A stretch of DNA of 64,000 bases from Bacillota bacterium (GCA_023421735.1 JAEZSP010000087.1:13245-77244); one strand, 5' to 3'. Positions 26,538 through 36,307 are shown, counted from the first letter of the stretch. Numbers and translations: made by a program. The notes: a model not told the origin generated them from the sequence alone.

Positions 26538-27575
26538 ATGAAACGAAAACCTGTGAAAAAATGGAAACGAATCCTGAAACGCGTCATTCTGCTGACTGTT
26601 GTCCTGGCGGTTCTTGCGGGCGGAGTCTGGTACGCCTATGGCTCTCTCAAGAGCGAATATGCAGTTACCTATGATGCGTACAGCGCAACGACCGGCTCAA
26701 TCTCGAATTCACTCAGTTTCTCGGGCACATTTGCCCTCGTCGACGAAAAGACCTATACGGCCTCATCCGCAACATCCGTCAAGAACCTGTACGTCTCTGC
26801 GGGCGACGAGGTAAAGGAGGGCGATAAGCTCGTCCGCCTCGCAAACGGCGAAATCATCACCGCGGACTTTGACGGCAGGGTGAACCTCGTTGGGGCATCC
26901 GAGGGCGACGATGTGGACACAAGTACGACACTGATTCAGATCGCGGATTTCTCGCACATGCAGATTTCGATCCGCGTAGACGAATACGACATCGCGGATG
27001 TATCGGTCGGGTTGCCCGTCACGGTGACCGCGACCGCGACCGAAGAGACGTTTGACTCCACCATCAACGCGATCAACTACATATCACAGTCGCAGGGAAG
27101 CGTCGCTTACTATACCGCAACCGCGGACGTGGATGTCACCGACAGCATCTATCCCGGCATGCAGGCAACCGTGACCATCACCCAGGAGGAAGCGGATAAC
27201 GTCGTGATCCTCAAGGAGGACGCGTTGAGCTTTGATGCGATGAACAATGCGTTCGTCTACATAATGGGGGACGACGGGTCAATGAGCGAGCAAAGCGTGA
27301 CCGTCGGCGTTTCAAACGGAAATTATGTTGAAATCAAGGACGGTCTCAAAGACGGCGACACAGTATACGTCGAAGCCGCCGAGGAGGAGACGACATCGGG
27401 CCTGTCGGGTCTTCTTTCCGGGCTCTTCGGTTCGCAAAGCGTGCGTGGCAATAATGCCGGCGCGGATCGCAGCGATTGGTCGGGCGGCATGTCAGGCGAC
27501 ATGAGCGGCGAGATGCCCAGCTTTGGCGGTGCACCCGGCGGCGCAAGCAATTCCGGAAGTGCGGGAGGCCAATAA
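26538..27575 (+). CDS. HlyD/MacA-type periplasmic adaptor of an ABC export system
   Basis: 345 residues. One N-terminal membrane helix (VILLTVVLAVLAGGVWYAYG) is followed by a lipoyl-type half motif (VKNLYVSAGDEVKEGDKLV), a beta-barrel region (MQISIRVDEYDIADVSVGLPVTV) and a membrane-proximal domain, then a Gly/Ser/Met-rich tail. The long alpha-helical hairpin of Gram-negative MacA is missing, as is usual in Firmicutes. It is first in an operon with an ATPase and a permease; GGAGGTGAG lies before the ATG. Confidence 0.88.
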   Translation: MKRKPVKKWKRILKRVILLTVVLAVLAGGVWYAYGSLKSEYAVTYDAYSATTGSISNSLSFSGTFALVDEKTYTASSATSVKNLYVSAGDEVKEGDKLVRLANGEIITADFDGRVNLVGASEGDDVDTSTTLIQIADFSHMQISIRVDEYDIADVSVGLPVTVTATATEETFDSTINAINYISQSQGSVAYYTATADVDVTDSIYPGMQATVTITQEEADNVVILKEDALSFDAMNNAFVYIMGDDGSMSEQSVTVGVSNGNYVEIKDGLKDGDTVYVEAAEEETTSGLSGLLSGLFGSQSVRGNNAGADRSDWSGGMSGDMSGEMPSFGGAPGGASNSGSAGGQ

Positions 27576-27576
27576 T

Positions 27577-28299
27577 ATGAATCGTCAGAAAATCGTCAAA
27601 ACGCCCGAAGCGGAACTGTACTTTCGCATGCGAGGCATCAATAAGGACTATCCGCTGGTGGATGAGTCGATCCACGTGCTCAAGAACGTCGATCTCGACC
27701 TCGAGGAGGGGGAATACATCTCGATCCTCGGTCCTTCCGGCAGCGGGAAATCGACCCTGATGAACATCATCGGCCTTCTGGATGTGCCAACGACCGGCAG
27801 TTACATCCTGCGCGGCCAAATGGTCGATGAACTGGATGAAACGGAGCTTGCCCGCACGCGCGGACAGGAAATCGGCTTCATTTTCCAGAATTCGCAGCTT
27901 CTCACGCGCATGGATGCGCTGCACAACGTAGAAATCCCTCTCATTTATGCGGGCGTCGGTGCAAAGGAGCGCAGGCGCCGCGCGGCGGAGATGCTCGAAC
28001 GCGTGGGCCTTTCGGATCGCATGGAGCATCGCCCGAATCAGCTTTCGGGCGGCCAGCAGCAAAGGGTCGCAATCGCGCGGGCACTTGTCATGAACCCCTC
28101 GATTTTGTTGGCCGATGAACCGACGGGCGCACTCGACCAAGAGACGGGCCGGCAGGTGATGAAGCTCTTTGGCGAATTGAACGGGGAAGGGCGGACGGTC
28201 GTCATGATTACACATGACATGAACATCGCCCGCTTCGCCCGCCGCGTGGTGCACATCATCGATGGTGTTTTGTCGGAGGAAGGGGAAGAGGCATCATGA
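27577..28299 (+). CDS. ABC transporter ATP-binding protein (MacB/LolD-like)
   Basis: 240 residues from ATG 27577, after GGGAGG. Walker A GPSGSGKS, Q-loop FIFQNSQLL, signature LSGGQQQRVAIARAL, Walker B ILLADEPTGALD and the H-loop MITHDMNIA are complete. It powers the FtsX-like permease encoded next; the two genes overlap by 4 bases. Confidence 0.95.
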   Translation: MNRQKIVKTPEAELYFRMRGINKDYPLVDESIHVLKNVDLDLEEGEYISILGPSGSGKSTLMNIIGLLDVPTTGSYILRGQMVDELDETELARTRGQEIGFIFQNSQLLTRMDALHNVEIPLIYAGVGAKERRRRAAEMLERVGLSDRMEHRPNQLSGGQQQRVAIARALVMNPSILLADEPTGALDQETGRQVMKLFGELNGEGRTVVMITHDMNIARFARRVVHIIDGVLSEEGEEAS

Positions 28300-29504
28300 G
28301 AGCCATTCAGGGTCGGTTCGTGATGATCTGGGAATGCGTCGTCATGTCCATTTCCAACATTATGCACAACCGCATGCGCTCCTTTCTCACCATACTCGGC
28401 ATCATGATCGGCGTGACGGCAGTCATTGCGCTGATTACGACGATCACGGGCGTTTCGGATTCGCTCTCCTCGTCGTTCAGTTCGATGGGCGCGGGTTCGC
28501 TCTCGGTATCGATTTCGGGAAGCGATCTGAAGGACGGCCTCTCGGCGGAGGATTTACAGCAGATCACAAACCTTGACGAGGTGAACGGCATAACGCCTTC
28601 CGTGGCCCTCAAGACCCGGATCTCAAAGGGCGGAACTTATGAAAGCTCCATCTCGGTATCAGGCAAGAACTCGTATTACTTCGCGACCAACCCGGATTCA
28701 ATCCTGCGCGGACGCGCGCTCAATGTGCTCGACGAGGATAACATGAGTTTTGTCTGCCTCATCGATCAGGATATGATCGACGAATTCTTCTTCGGCATCG
28801 ATCCCGTGGGCGAATCCATCACCATCGACGGCCTGCGCTTTATCGTGGTCGGCATCTTCGACAGCGATGCGGATACCAGCCTCCAGAGCCTCATGAGCGG
28901 AACGAGCGACATCCTCATCCCGTACACCACGGCGCTCAAGATGAACAACGAATCGGTCGTCACGAGTTTCACGGTGTACCTTGCCGACGGCGTGGATTCG
29001 GATGCGGCATCGACCAGCATTTCGGACGTCCTGGACGCCATGTTCAGCTATGAGGACGACACCTATGAAATCACAACCATGTCGGGCGTCGAGGATACGA
29101 TGGACTCCATGCTCTCCATGATGTCCGCGCTCCTGGCGGGCATCGCGTCAATCGCGCTGGTTGTCGGCGGCATCGGTATCATGAACATGATGCTCACCTC
29201 GGTCACCGAACGCACCATCGAGATCGGCCTCAAAAAGGCACTCGGCGCCCTCGCCTGGCAAATCCAACTGCAATTTCTCACGGAATCCTTCCTGCTCTCG
29301 GTTCTCGGCGGCCTCACGGGCGTGGTGTTCGGCCTCAGCCTGTCCATCGCCCTGTCCAAGTACCTGAGCACCACATTCGTCGTGTCCTATGGCGCGATCG
29401 CGCTCGGCGTCGGCTTCTCTGCGGCCGTCGGCATCCTGTTTGGCTGGGCGCCTGCGCGCAAAGCAAGCCGACTGAACCCCATCGACGCACTCAGATCCAT
29501 GTAA
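28296..29504 (+). CDS. ABC transporter permease (MacB/FtsX family)
   Basis: 402 residues. One N-terminal membrane helix (MRSFLTILGIMIGVTAVIALI) is followed by a large extracellular MacB_PCD domain (about 50-280) and the FtsX domain with three helices near the C-terminus, including the GGIGIMNMMLTSVTERTIEI segment. This topology is of the mechanotransmission type: such pumps act on substrates outside the membrane rather than through it. The substrate here is unknown. Confidence 0.94.
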   Translation: MRAIQGRFVMIWECVVMSISNIMHNRMRSFLTILGIMIGVTAVIALITTITGVSDSLSSSFSSMGAGSLSVSISGSDLKDGLSAEDLQQITNLDEVNGITPSVALKTRISKGGTYESSISVSGKNSYYFATNPDSILRGRALNVLDEDNMSFVCLIDQDMIDEFFFGIDPVGESITIDGLRFIVVGIFDSDADTSLQSLMSGTSDILIPYTTALKMNNESVVTSFTVYLADGVDSDAASTSISDVLDAMFSYEDDTYEITTMSGVEDTMDSMLSMMSALLAGIASIALVVGGIGIMNMMLTSVTERTIEIGLKKALGALAWQIQLQFLTESFLLSVLGGLTGVVFGLSLSIALSKYLSTTFVVSYGAIALGVGFSAAVGILFGWAPARKASRLNPIDALRSM

Positions 29505-29519
29505 ACGGGAGGTATCGTA

Positions 29520-30656
29520 ATGAAGATCAGGAGAAAGACATTTCTGGTGGCATTGGCGCTCATGACGACACTGATTCTGACCGCGCAGGCCGCATTGGCC
29601 GACTATGTATCCTTTTCCGGTACGGTCGCATCGTCTGAACAGACGGCCGTCATCGCGGCGATCGGCGGATCCATCGCAACGGTCGATGTGGTCGCGGGGC
29701 AAAAGGTAAGCGCGGGCGACGTGCTCGCGACGTTTGAAACGACCAAGGTCTACGCATCCCAGGACGGCACCGTGACGGGCATCTTTGCCCAACCCGGCGA
29801 TTCCGCGGACGAAGTGGGCACGACCTACGGCGCGGTTCTCTACGTGGAACCCACCTATCAGTTCACCATCGCGGCTTCGACAGATAATTCCTACAGCGCG
29901 GAGGAGAACAAACTCGTGCATGTCGGCGAATCGGTCTATCTGAAGGGCTATTCCGATTCTACGCATACCGGCACGGGGACCGTTACGGCGGTCAGCGGTA
30001 CAGACTTTTCCGTTCGCGTCGATACGGGTGAATTCCTCGTCGGCGAAACCGTAACCGTATTCCGCTCGGAAAACTATACGTCCAAAAGCCGCATCGGGCG
30101 CGGTGAACTCTCGCGTTCCAATCCCGTCGCATATCCCGCAAGCGGAAGCATCGTTTCCATCGCGGTTGCAGATGGCGCGACTGTGCAAAAGGGCGATTTG
30201 CTCTTTGAAACGCTCGACGGCACCTTCGACGCCTATTATATGACGGGCCTTGACATCGTCAGCCCGGTCAGCGGCACCGTTTCAGAAGTAAAGGCGACCG
30301 TAGATGCCACGCTCAATAAGGGCGAAACCGCGTTTGTCATCTATCCGGATACTGCCATGTGGATCGAGGCCTCCGTCAATGAGACCGATCTCGGCTCCAT
30401 CGCCGTGGGCGATCAGGTGTCGGTCTCCTTCACCTGGAACGACGACGACGTTACATACGACGGAACCATCGCCATGATCTCCGCCATCGGAACGACCGAC
30501 GGCGAGAGCGTCACCTATCCGGTCTATGTCACATTCACGCCTGACGAAACCGTCAAGTACGGCATGTCGGTCGTCATTTCCACTCCGGATGGGGATGCCG
30601 CGCCTGAGACGGATGCGTCAGCTGCGCAAACGCAGCAGCCGACGGAGGGAAACTGA
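29520..30656 (+). CDS. Secreted HlyD-like adaptor, copy 1
   Basis: 378 residues with a clear signal peptide (LVALALMTTLILTAQAALA). Two lipoyl-like half motifs (TVDVVAGQKVSAGDVLATFET and SIAVADGATVQKGDLLFETL) and a barrel segment (IEASVNETDLGSIAVGDQVSV) follow. It has no membrane helix beyond the signal, so it would be exported. It shares layout and many phrases (TKVYA-DGTV, HVGES-YLK) with the gene at 31961, so the two are paralogues. Its role in the export system is inferred. Confidence 0.8.
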   Translation: MKIRRKTFLVALALMTTLILTAQAALADYVSFSGTVASSEQTAVIAAIGGSIATVDVVAGQKVSAGDVLATFETTKVYASQDGTVTGIFAQPGDSADEVGTTYGAVLYVEPTYQFTIAASTDNSYSAEENKLVHVGESVYLKGYSDSTHTGTGTVTAVSGTDFSVRVDTGEFLVGETVTVFRSENYTSKSRIGRGELSRSNPVAYPASGSIVSIAVADGATVQKGDLLFETLDGTFDAYYMTGLDIVSPVSGTVSEVKATVDATLNKGETAFVIYPDTAMWIEASVNETDLGSIAVGDQVSVSFTWNDDDVTYDGTIAMISAIGTTDGESVTYPVYVTFTPDETVKYGMSVVISTPDGDAAPETDASAAQTQQPTEGN

Positions 30657-30657
30657 C

Positions 30658-31944
30658 ATGACCCGTAAGCGCGCGCTGGCATGCCTTGCGCTCGCATGCA
30701 TCCTCACCCTTTTGCCGTTCACGGCAACATGGCTCGGCGCAAGCGCCGAGCAGGGTGAGGCTTCGGAAACTGATATTCAGGCGACCGCATCACTCTCGGC
30801 AACTGCGACCGCATTACCAACCACAACGGCAACCGCGACGCCCACGGCAACGCCCGCAGCCGCACCGTCTGAAGCAACAACCGCGACGCCCAGCGCGACC
30901 ACGACCATGACGCCCACGGCAACGCCCACAGCCGCACCGTCTGAAACAACAACCGCGACGCCCAGCGCGACCGCGACCATGACACCCACGGCATCGCCCA
31001 CAGCCGCACCGTCTGAAACAGCAACCGCGACGCCCAGCGCAACGGCAACCGCGACCGCGACACCTACGGCAGAGCCGACCGTGGAGCCGACACCCACCGT
31101 ATATCCTACCTTGCAACTTGGCAGCACGGGTGACGACGTGACGAATCTGCAAAACAGACTCATCGAGCTTTTGTATCTCGACGGAACCATCGAAGGTATG
31201 CCCTCGGGTATATTCGATGAGGCGACCAAGACCGCAGTCAAATTGTTTCAGCGCCGGAATGCATATGAGGAGGAAACGGGCATTGTGGATGACGCCCTGC
31301 AGCAACTCCTTTACGCCGAAGACACGCCCGCCTATCAGGCGGAAGAACAGCCCGGCGGCGAAATGCCGGGCGGCGGCGGCAGTAAGAGCGGCGGCAGGAG
31401 CAGCAGCGGCGGCGGAAGCAGCGCCGGAACGGGCGGTACGCAGGAAGAACAGGAAACCGGCATCGTCCCCGGCGAGGCGCTCACATCCTCCCATTCTTCC
31501 GGTGACAAGGACATGTCGCGCAACTGGGCACTCGATCTGAGCACTTCGGAAGAAGACGAACAAACGCTCACTTTGGGGGGCGAGCCGCTTGCCATCTCCC
31601 TTGCGGACGGCGCGTTCCATGCGACCACCGAAGACGGACGCTTGATCCTCTCGTCCGAAACCGGCTCGTCGTGGTCCGTCAACTGTTACGCGCTGAAGCT
31701 CCTGGAAATCAGCGGCATCACCGATGTGACGTTCGTTTCGGGCGACAGAATGATCACGATTTCGACGACCGACTGCCTTTCCGGCACGGTCTATGGAACG
31801 TTGCGTTCCAAGGGACTCGTCTCAAAGGATTTCACAATTGAACTTGCGCTCTCGGGCGCCGGTTCTGCAACGGTGCTTGTCGCGGACCAGCGGTATCCGG
31901 TAGATGGCTCCACAATGATTCTCAATGCCGCAGGCACCGAATGA
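30658..31944 (+). CDS. Secreted peptidoglycan-binding protein with Thr/Pro/Ala repeats
   Basis: 428 residues from ATG 30658, after GGAGGG. Signal peptide (ALACLALACILTLLPFTATW), then about 120 residues of Thr/Ala/Pro-rich linker built on a 24-residue repeat. A PG_binding_1 domain follows (LQLGSTGDDVTNLQNRLIEL and FDEATKTAVKLFQRRNAY), then a Gly/Ser-rich linker and a C-terminal beta-rich region I do not recognise. The protein probably spans and binds the cell wall. It sits between two secreted adaptor genes, which suggests a wall-anchored part of one export assembly. Confidence 0.82.
   Translation: MTRKRALACLALACILTLLPFTATWLGASAEQGEASETDIQATASLSATATALPTTTATATPTATPAAAPSEATTATPSATTTMTPTATPTAAPSETTTATPSATATMTPTASPTAAPSETATATPSATATATATPTAEPTVEPTPTVYPTLQLGSTGDDVTNLQNRLIELLYLDGTIEGMPSGIFDEATKTAVKLFQRRNAYEEETGIVDDALQQLLYAEDTPAYQAEEQPGGEMPGGGGSKSGGRSSSGGGSSAGTGGTQEEQETGIVPGEALTSSHSSGDKDMSRNWALDLSTSEEDEQTLTLGGEPLAISLADGAFHATTEDGRLILSSETGSSWSVNCYALKLLEISGITDVTFVSGDRMITISTTDCLSGTVYGTLRSKGLVSKDFTIELALSGAGSATVLVADQRYPVDGSTMILNAAGTE
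30838..31053 (+). repeat. Three tandem copies of a 72-bp coding repeat
   Basis: The phrase GCCGCACCGTCTGAA recurs at 30859, 30931 and 31003, exactly 72 bases apart, with near-identical sequence between. Each unit encodes 24 residues of the type TPTATPTAAPSETTTATPSA. The frame is kept, so copy number could vary without disrupting the protein. Confidence 0.9.
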
Positions 31945-31960
31945 AACGGGTGATGATTAC

Positions 31961-32977
31961 ATGAAAAAGGCAACCATGGTTTTGTTGGCCCTCTTGCTCT
32001 TTGCGTGCCCGGCGCTTGCCGAATCAGGGGTTTATGAAGGCGCGGTGGTCGCAACCCAAGCGGTCAACGTACTTGCACCCTGCGATGGAACCATTGAAGC
32101 AGATGCGCTTCGAGTGGGGGAGCGGATCGCCACGGGCGATCCCGTTGCGACCTATGCAACCCAAAAGGTCTATGCAACAGGCGACGGCACCGTCGCTGCC
32201 GTTTGGGCGTACGAGGGTGCGGAAATCGACGGCACGCTCGTTACGGTCGAACCCATCTGCAAATATACCATTTATTGCACCGTTGACGGCGGGTATGAAA
32301 GCCCGGAAACATACTTTGTTCATGCGGGTGAGTCGCTCTATCTCAAATGTACGAGCGATGGGACGCACCGGGGAACAGGCATTGTCACCTCCGTTGACGG
32401 GGAAACGTACATGGTCGCCGGCACCGGCGGTACATTTTACATCGGCGAGACGGTCTACCTTTACCGGGATTCGGATTTTTCCAGCACCCAGCTGGTCGGT
32501 ATCGGAACCCTCGTCGCTGCGGACGATACCTATTATGCGGCAACCGGAACCGTGATCCGTCTCTACGTTCAACCGGGTGATCGCGTCGAGCGCGGACAGA
32601 TTCTCTATGAAACGCTTGGATGTGCCGAAACGGAAGTCATTGCGCCCGTCGCGGGTATCGTCGCGTCGGTCGGCAGTGCGGCGCAGGATACCGAAACATC
32701 CGCCGCAGACGGCGCCGTTTCCGCAGGCGATGTGCTCGCGGTCATCAACCCCGCAGATTCGCTCATGGTCGAAATCTCCGTGCCCGAGGCATCCCTTTCC
32801 GATTTGATCGTCGGTGGGTCGGTTTCCGTCGTGTTCGCGGACGACCCGAATACCCGCTACCCTGGCAACATCTTGTCCATTTCGAACATCGAAGAAGACG
32901 GCGCATACGCAGCGCAGATCGCGGTTACGCGGACGGATTTGCGCATCGGCATGACCTGCGACGTCGTTGCCGATTAA
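31961..32977 (+). CDS. Secreted HlyD-like adaptor, copy 2
   Basis: 338 residues from ATG 31961. Signal peptide (MVLLALLLFACPALAESGVY), two lipoyl-like half motifs (EADALRVGERIATGDPVATYA and RLYVQPGDRVERGQILYETLG) and a barrel segment (MVEISVPEASLSDLIVGGSVS). It is paralogous to the protein at 29520 but diverged. It is the last gene before the two-component promoter. Confidence 0.8.
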   Translation: MKKATMVLLALLLFACPALAESGVYEGAVVATQAVNVLAPCDGTIEADALRVGERIATGDPVATYATQKVYATGDGTVAAVWAYEGAEIDGTLVTVEPICKYTIYCTVDGGYESPETYFVHAGESLYLKCTSDGTHRGTGIVTSVDGETYMVAGTGGTFYIGETVYLYRDSDFSSTQLVGIGTLVAADDTYYAATGTVIRLYVQPGDRVERGQILYETLGCAETEVIAPVAGIVASVGSAAQDTETSAADGAVSAGDVLAVINPADSLMVEISVPEASLSDLIVGGSVSVVFADDPNTRYPGNILSISNIEEDGAYAAQIAVTRTDLRIGMTCDVVAD

Positions 32978-32980
32978 AAC

Positions 32981-33008
32981 TTGAATTTCACCGAGGCTCG
33001 TGTATAAT
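32981..33008 (+). promoter_or_regulatory. Promoter of the two-component genes
   Basis: TTGAAT (32981-32986) and TATAAT (33003-33008), 16-bp spacer, 24 bases before the response regulator start. Confidence 0.75.
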
Positions 33009-33031
33009 GAAAATACAAAGGAGGTGGGCGC

Positions 33032-33706
33032 GTGAAGCTGCTCATCGCAGAGGACGAACCCGAACTCGTCAAGGCGCTGAAGACCGTCCTCGAAAAGCAA
33101 AACTATACCGTTGTCACCGTGACAAATGGCATCGACGCACTGTCACACGCCACCTGCGGCGATTATGACGGTGCCGTGCTCGACATCATGATGCCCGGTC
33201 TCGATGGTTTGCAGGTGCTTGCGCGCATGCGTGCGGCGGGTATCGGCATCCCGGTACTTCTCTTGACCGCAAAGGCCGAGGTGGAAGATCGCGTCGCCGG
33301 GCTTGATGCCGGCGCGGACGACTATTTGCCAAAACCCTTTGCCATTTCGGAGCTCCTGGCCCGCGTGCGTGCCATGCTCCGGCGCAAAGGCGATTATGCC
33401 GGGCAGACGCTCTCCTTCAACGGCGTCACGCTCGATGGTCAATCGTTTGAACTAATCAGCGGCGACCAGTCGATCCATCTGTCCAGCCGTGAATACCGCA
33501 TGGTGGAGATGATGATGGACACCCCGCGCCGCGTCATCCCAACCACCCAGTTCATCGAAAAAATATGGGGTTGGGACAGCGACGTGGACGTCTCCATCGT
33601 GTGGGTCAACATCTCAAATATCAGGAAAAAGCTCCAGTCCATCGACGCGCCCATTGCGATTCGCGCCATGCGCGGCGTGGGCTATGCGCTGGAGGCGGGC
33701 ACATGA
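33032..33706 (+). CDS. OmpR-family response regulator
   Basis: 224 residues from GTG 33032, after GGAGGTGGG. Receiver domain with acidic pocket LIAEDEPELVKAL, phosphorylated Asp in GAVLDIMMPGLDG and Lys in DDYLPKPFAISEL. The C-terminal winged helix includes SSREYRMVEMMM and VSIVWVNISNIRKKL. It overlaps the kinase gene by 4 bases. Its position right after the export locus suggests it controls that locus. Confidence 0.95.
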   Translation: MKLLIAEDEPELVKALKTVLEKQNYTVVTVTNGIDALSHATCGDYDGAVLDIMMPGLDGLQVLARMRAAGIGIPVLLLTAKAEVEDRVAGLDAGADDYLPKPFAISELLARVRAMLRRKGDYAGQTLSFNGVTLDGQSFELISGDQSIHLSSREYRMVEMMMDTPRRVIPTTQFIEKIWGWDSDVDVSIVWVNISNIRKKLQSIDAPIAIRAMRGVGYALEAGT

Positions 33707-34917
33707 TCGCGCGGTTTCGTAGGCGTTTCGTTCTGGTCTGCATGCTCTCGGTGGCGTCGGTGTTGATCGTCATTCTCGCGGTCGTCAATGTCATGAACAT
33801 GCGCACACAGGCCGCGCATGCAGATCGCGTACTCAATTTTCTGGCTCAAAACAACGGAACCTTTCCCACCGCGCAACCCCCCGTCAAGGATCATCGGCCC
33901 GGCGAGGAACTCGGCCCTGAAACGCAGTTTACCACGCGCTTTTTTACCGTGACGTTTGCAGACGACGGAACGGTTGCCGCCACAGATGTCAGTTATGTCG
34001 CTGCCATCGACCAACAGGAGGCCGAAACGCTTGCGGATCGCGTATATACATCCGGAAAAACATCCGGCTGGATCGGCGTGTACCGTTACCGCGTGGATGG
34101 ATCGCTCGTCATCTTTGTCGATGCCTCGAACGAAAAGGCGAATGTCCAGCAGCTTCTCGTCGCATCCTGCGCGATCACGGCATCCGCGCTTTTGGTGATC
34201 TTCCTGCTGATGGTCATCTTTTCGCGCATCGCTTCGCGTCCCGTTTCGGAGTCCCTGCGCAAACAGCGCCAGTTTATCACGGACGCAAGCCACGAACTCA
34301 AGACACCGCTCACCATCATTTCCGCCAATGCTGAAATCATCGATATGAACTTTGGCGAAAACGAGTGGTCGCGCGGGATCGAGAAGCAGACCGCGCGCAT
34401 GACTAGGCTCATCCAAAACCTCATCGAGCTGACCCGCATCGACGAGGGCGGGCAAAAACAGATCACCACGCGCTTCAATCTTTCGGACGCCGTGTACGAC
34501 ACCGCCATGACGTTTGCGATGCCCGCCGCCCGCAAAAATATGACCGTCTCGGTTGACGCGACGCCGGAGGTGTACGCGCAGGGGGAGGAGGCCGCCGCGC
34601 GCCAGCTCGTCGCCATCCTCATGGACAACGCGATCAAGCACGCAGGTATGCCGGGGGAGATCGACGTGCGGCTCGTGCGAACGGGGAAGTACGCCTGCCT
34701 CACGGTCGTCAATCCCTGCGAGAATGCGGCGGCGATCCAGACAGATCACGTTTTTGACCGCTTTTACCGCGCAAACGGAGCGCGCACGGGCGACGGCAGC
34801 TATGGCATCGGCCTTTCGATCGCCAAATCCATCGTCGATTCCATGAAGGGAAGGATTGCCGCATCCGTCGAAGGCGATCTTTTCACAATTTCCGTCAAAA
34901 TTCATGCAAAGATGTAA
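33703..34917 (+). CDS. Sensor histidine kinase
   Basis: 404 residues from ATG 33703. Two membrane helices (about 10-30 and 155-178) enclose an outside sensor loop of about 120 residues. The dimerisation box DASHELKTPLTIISANAEII holds the phospho-His; the N box MDNAIKHAG and G box GSYGIGLSIAKSI are intact. Partner of the response regulator just upstream. The sensed signal is unknown. Confidence 0.94.
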   Translation: MIARFRRRFVLVCMLSVASVLIVILAVVNVMNMRTQAAHADRVLNFLAQNNGTFPTAQPPVKDHRPGEELGPETQFTTRFFTVTFADDGTVAATDVSYVAAIDQQEAETLADRVYTSGKTSGWIGVYRYRVDGSLVIFVDASNEKANVQQLLVASCAITASALLVIFLLMVIFSRIASRPVSESLRKQRQFITDASHELKTPLTIISANAEIIDMNFGENEWSRGIEKQTARMTRLIQNLIELTRIDEGGQKQITTRFNLSDAVYDTAMTFAMPAARKNMTVSVDATPEVYAQGEEAAARQLVAILMDNAIKHAGMPGEIDVRLVRTGKYACLTVVNPCENAAAIQTDHVFDRFYRANGARTGDGSYGIGLSIAKSIVDSMKGRIAASVEGDLFTISVKIHAKM

Positions 34918-34930
34918 CGCATCCACAATG

Positions 34931-34960
34931 TTGTAAAAGGCGACGCGCTTATGCTATAAT
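34931..34960 (+). promoter_or_regulatory. Promoter of the MFS gene
   Basis: TTGTAA (34931-34936) and TATAAT (34955-34960) with an 18-bp spacer. Confidence 0.7.
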
Positions 34961-34993
34961 AGCCGGAGTGCATGGAAAGGATGGTGCGCCGGC

Positions 34994-36289
34994 ATGAACA
35001 GGCTGATGCGCGTCTTGCGCAAAAACGACATGGTCGACACATTCCTCCGGCTCAAGGGGAATGCGCGCGCATGTATTTGGACGGAGCCGCTCTGGGGTGT
35101 GCCCTTTAATCTTTATAAGCCATACATCGCCCGTTATATGGTGCTGATGGGTCTTTCGATGACAGACCTGGGGATTATCTCCACCATCTCCTACATATCG
35201 CAGGCCATTTCCTCCATCCTTTCGGGCGTCTTAACCGATAAGCTCGGACGCCGGAAGTGCACGCTCATCTTTGATGTGCTCTCCTGGAGCATTCCGGAGC
35301 TTTTGTGGGCATTCTCGCAGAACATCACCTGGTTTATCGCGGCTGCGTTGTTTAACGGGCTGTGGAAGATTACGGATAATTCGTGGAGCCTCCTGCTCGT
35401 CGAGGATACCCCGCGCGAGCAGATCGTCCCGGTTTTTTCGATGGCGTCCTTCATGGGCGTCATTGCGACGTTTGTCGCGCCCGCATCCATGTGGGCGGTG
35501 ATGCATTATTCCGTCATCCCTACCATGCGGGTTTTGTACTTTATCGCCTTTTTGTCAATGACCGCAAAGTTCGTAATCCTGTACATCTATTCAAAAGAAA
35601 CGAAGGTCGGTACCCGGCGGCTGGCCGCGACGAAAAACGTGTCGATCTTCCGCAGCCTGTATGAATGCAAGGACGTGTATTTGGGCATCCTGCGTGAAAA
35701 ACGAATGCTCCTGACGCTTGGCATTCTTGCCGTCTATTCGCTCGTCAACAACGTCAACGATAACTACTGGTCGAACTTCGTGACCGGATATCTGGGCTTT
35801 CGTGAGAGCGATCTTTCATTATTTACCATGGCGAAGGGCGCTGCCACGCTGTGTGCCATTCTGATCCTCGTTCCGCGCCTCAAGCACCTTTCGTTCCGCC
35901 GTCCGATGCTCAGCGCAATCTCCATGCTTGCGAGCTCGCAGGCGATCATGCTCATGCTCGATGCATTTTCCGCACCGCGCGCATTCGCCTGGCCCACGCT
36001 CATCCTGTGTGTGTGCCTCGAGGCCATGGCGATTGCACTGCTCGCACCGCTGACGAGCTCCATGCTGTATTTTCATGCGGATCCCGAAGAGCGCGCACGC
36101 ATATATGGCATGGTCTATGCGACGATCTCACTCATGGTTTGCGTGTTCCCAATCGCAATTGGAGGGCTTGCGAGTCTTTCGCTTTATCTTCCCTATTTTG
36201 TTAACTTCTTCCTGTTCGCGGTCATCGCCCTTCTCACAATCCTGCTCGCGCGCATACCGATTCCGGAACATCAGACCGACGAGACCTGA
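34994..36289 (+). CDS. MFS transporter
   Basis: 431 residues, about twelve hydrophobic helices. The loop between helices 2 and 3 carries the MFS motif A-like GVLTDKLGRRKCTL. The N-terminus has about 50 residues before the first helix, including ACIWTEPLWGVPFNLYKPYI. The substrate cannot be told from sequence. Transcribed alone from its own promoter. Confidence 0.9.
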   Translation: MNRLMRVLRKNDMVDTFLRLKGNARACIWTEPLWGVPFNLYKPYIARYMVLMGLSMTDLGIISTISYISQAISSILSGVLTDKLGRRKCTLIFDVLSWSIPELLWAFSQNITWFIAAALFNGLWKITDNSWSLLLVEDTPREQIVPVFSMASFMGVIATFVAPASMWAVMHYSVIPTMRVLYFIAFLSMTAKFVILYIYSKETKVGTRRLAATKNVSIFRSLYECKDVYLGILREKRMLLTLGILAVYSLVNNVNDNYWSNFVTGYLGFRESDLSLFTMAKGAATLCAILILVPRLKHLSFRRPMLSAISMLASSQAIMLMLDAFSAPRAFAWPTLILCVCLEAMAIALLAPLTSSMLYFHADPEERARIYGMVYATISLMVCVFPIAIGGLASLSLYLPYFVNFFLFAVIALLTILLARIPIPEHQTDET

Positions 36290-36307
36290 CGATTTACGGG
36301 AAACGGC

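Noticed and set aside
30838..31053. CRISPR-like array
   Set aside because: The 72-bp units are contiguous without spacers and lie in frame inside a secreted protein gene.
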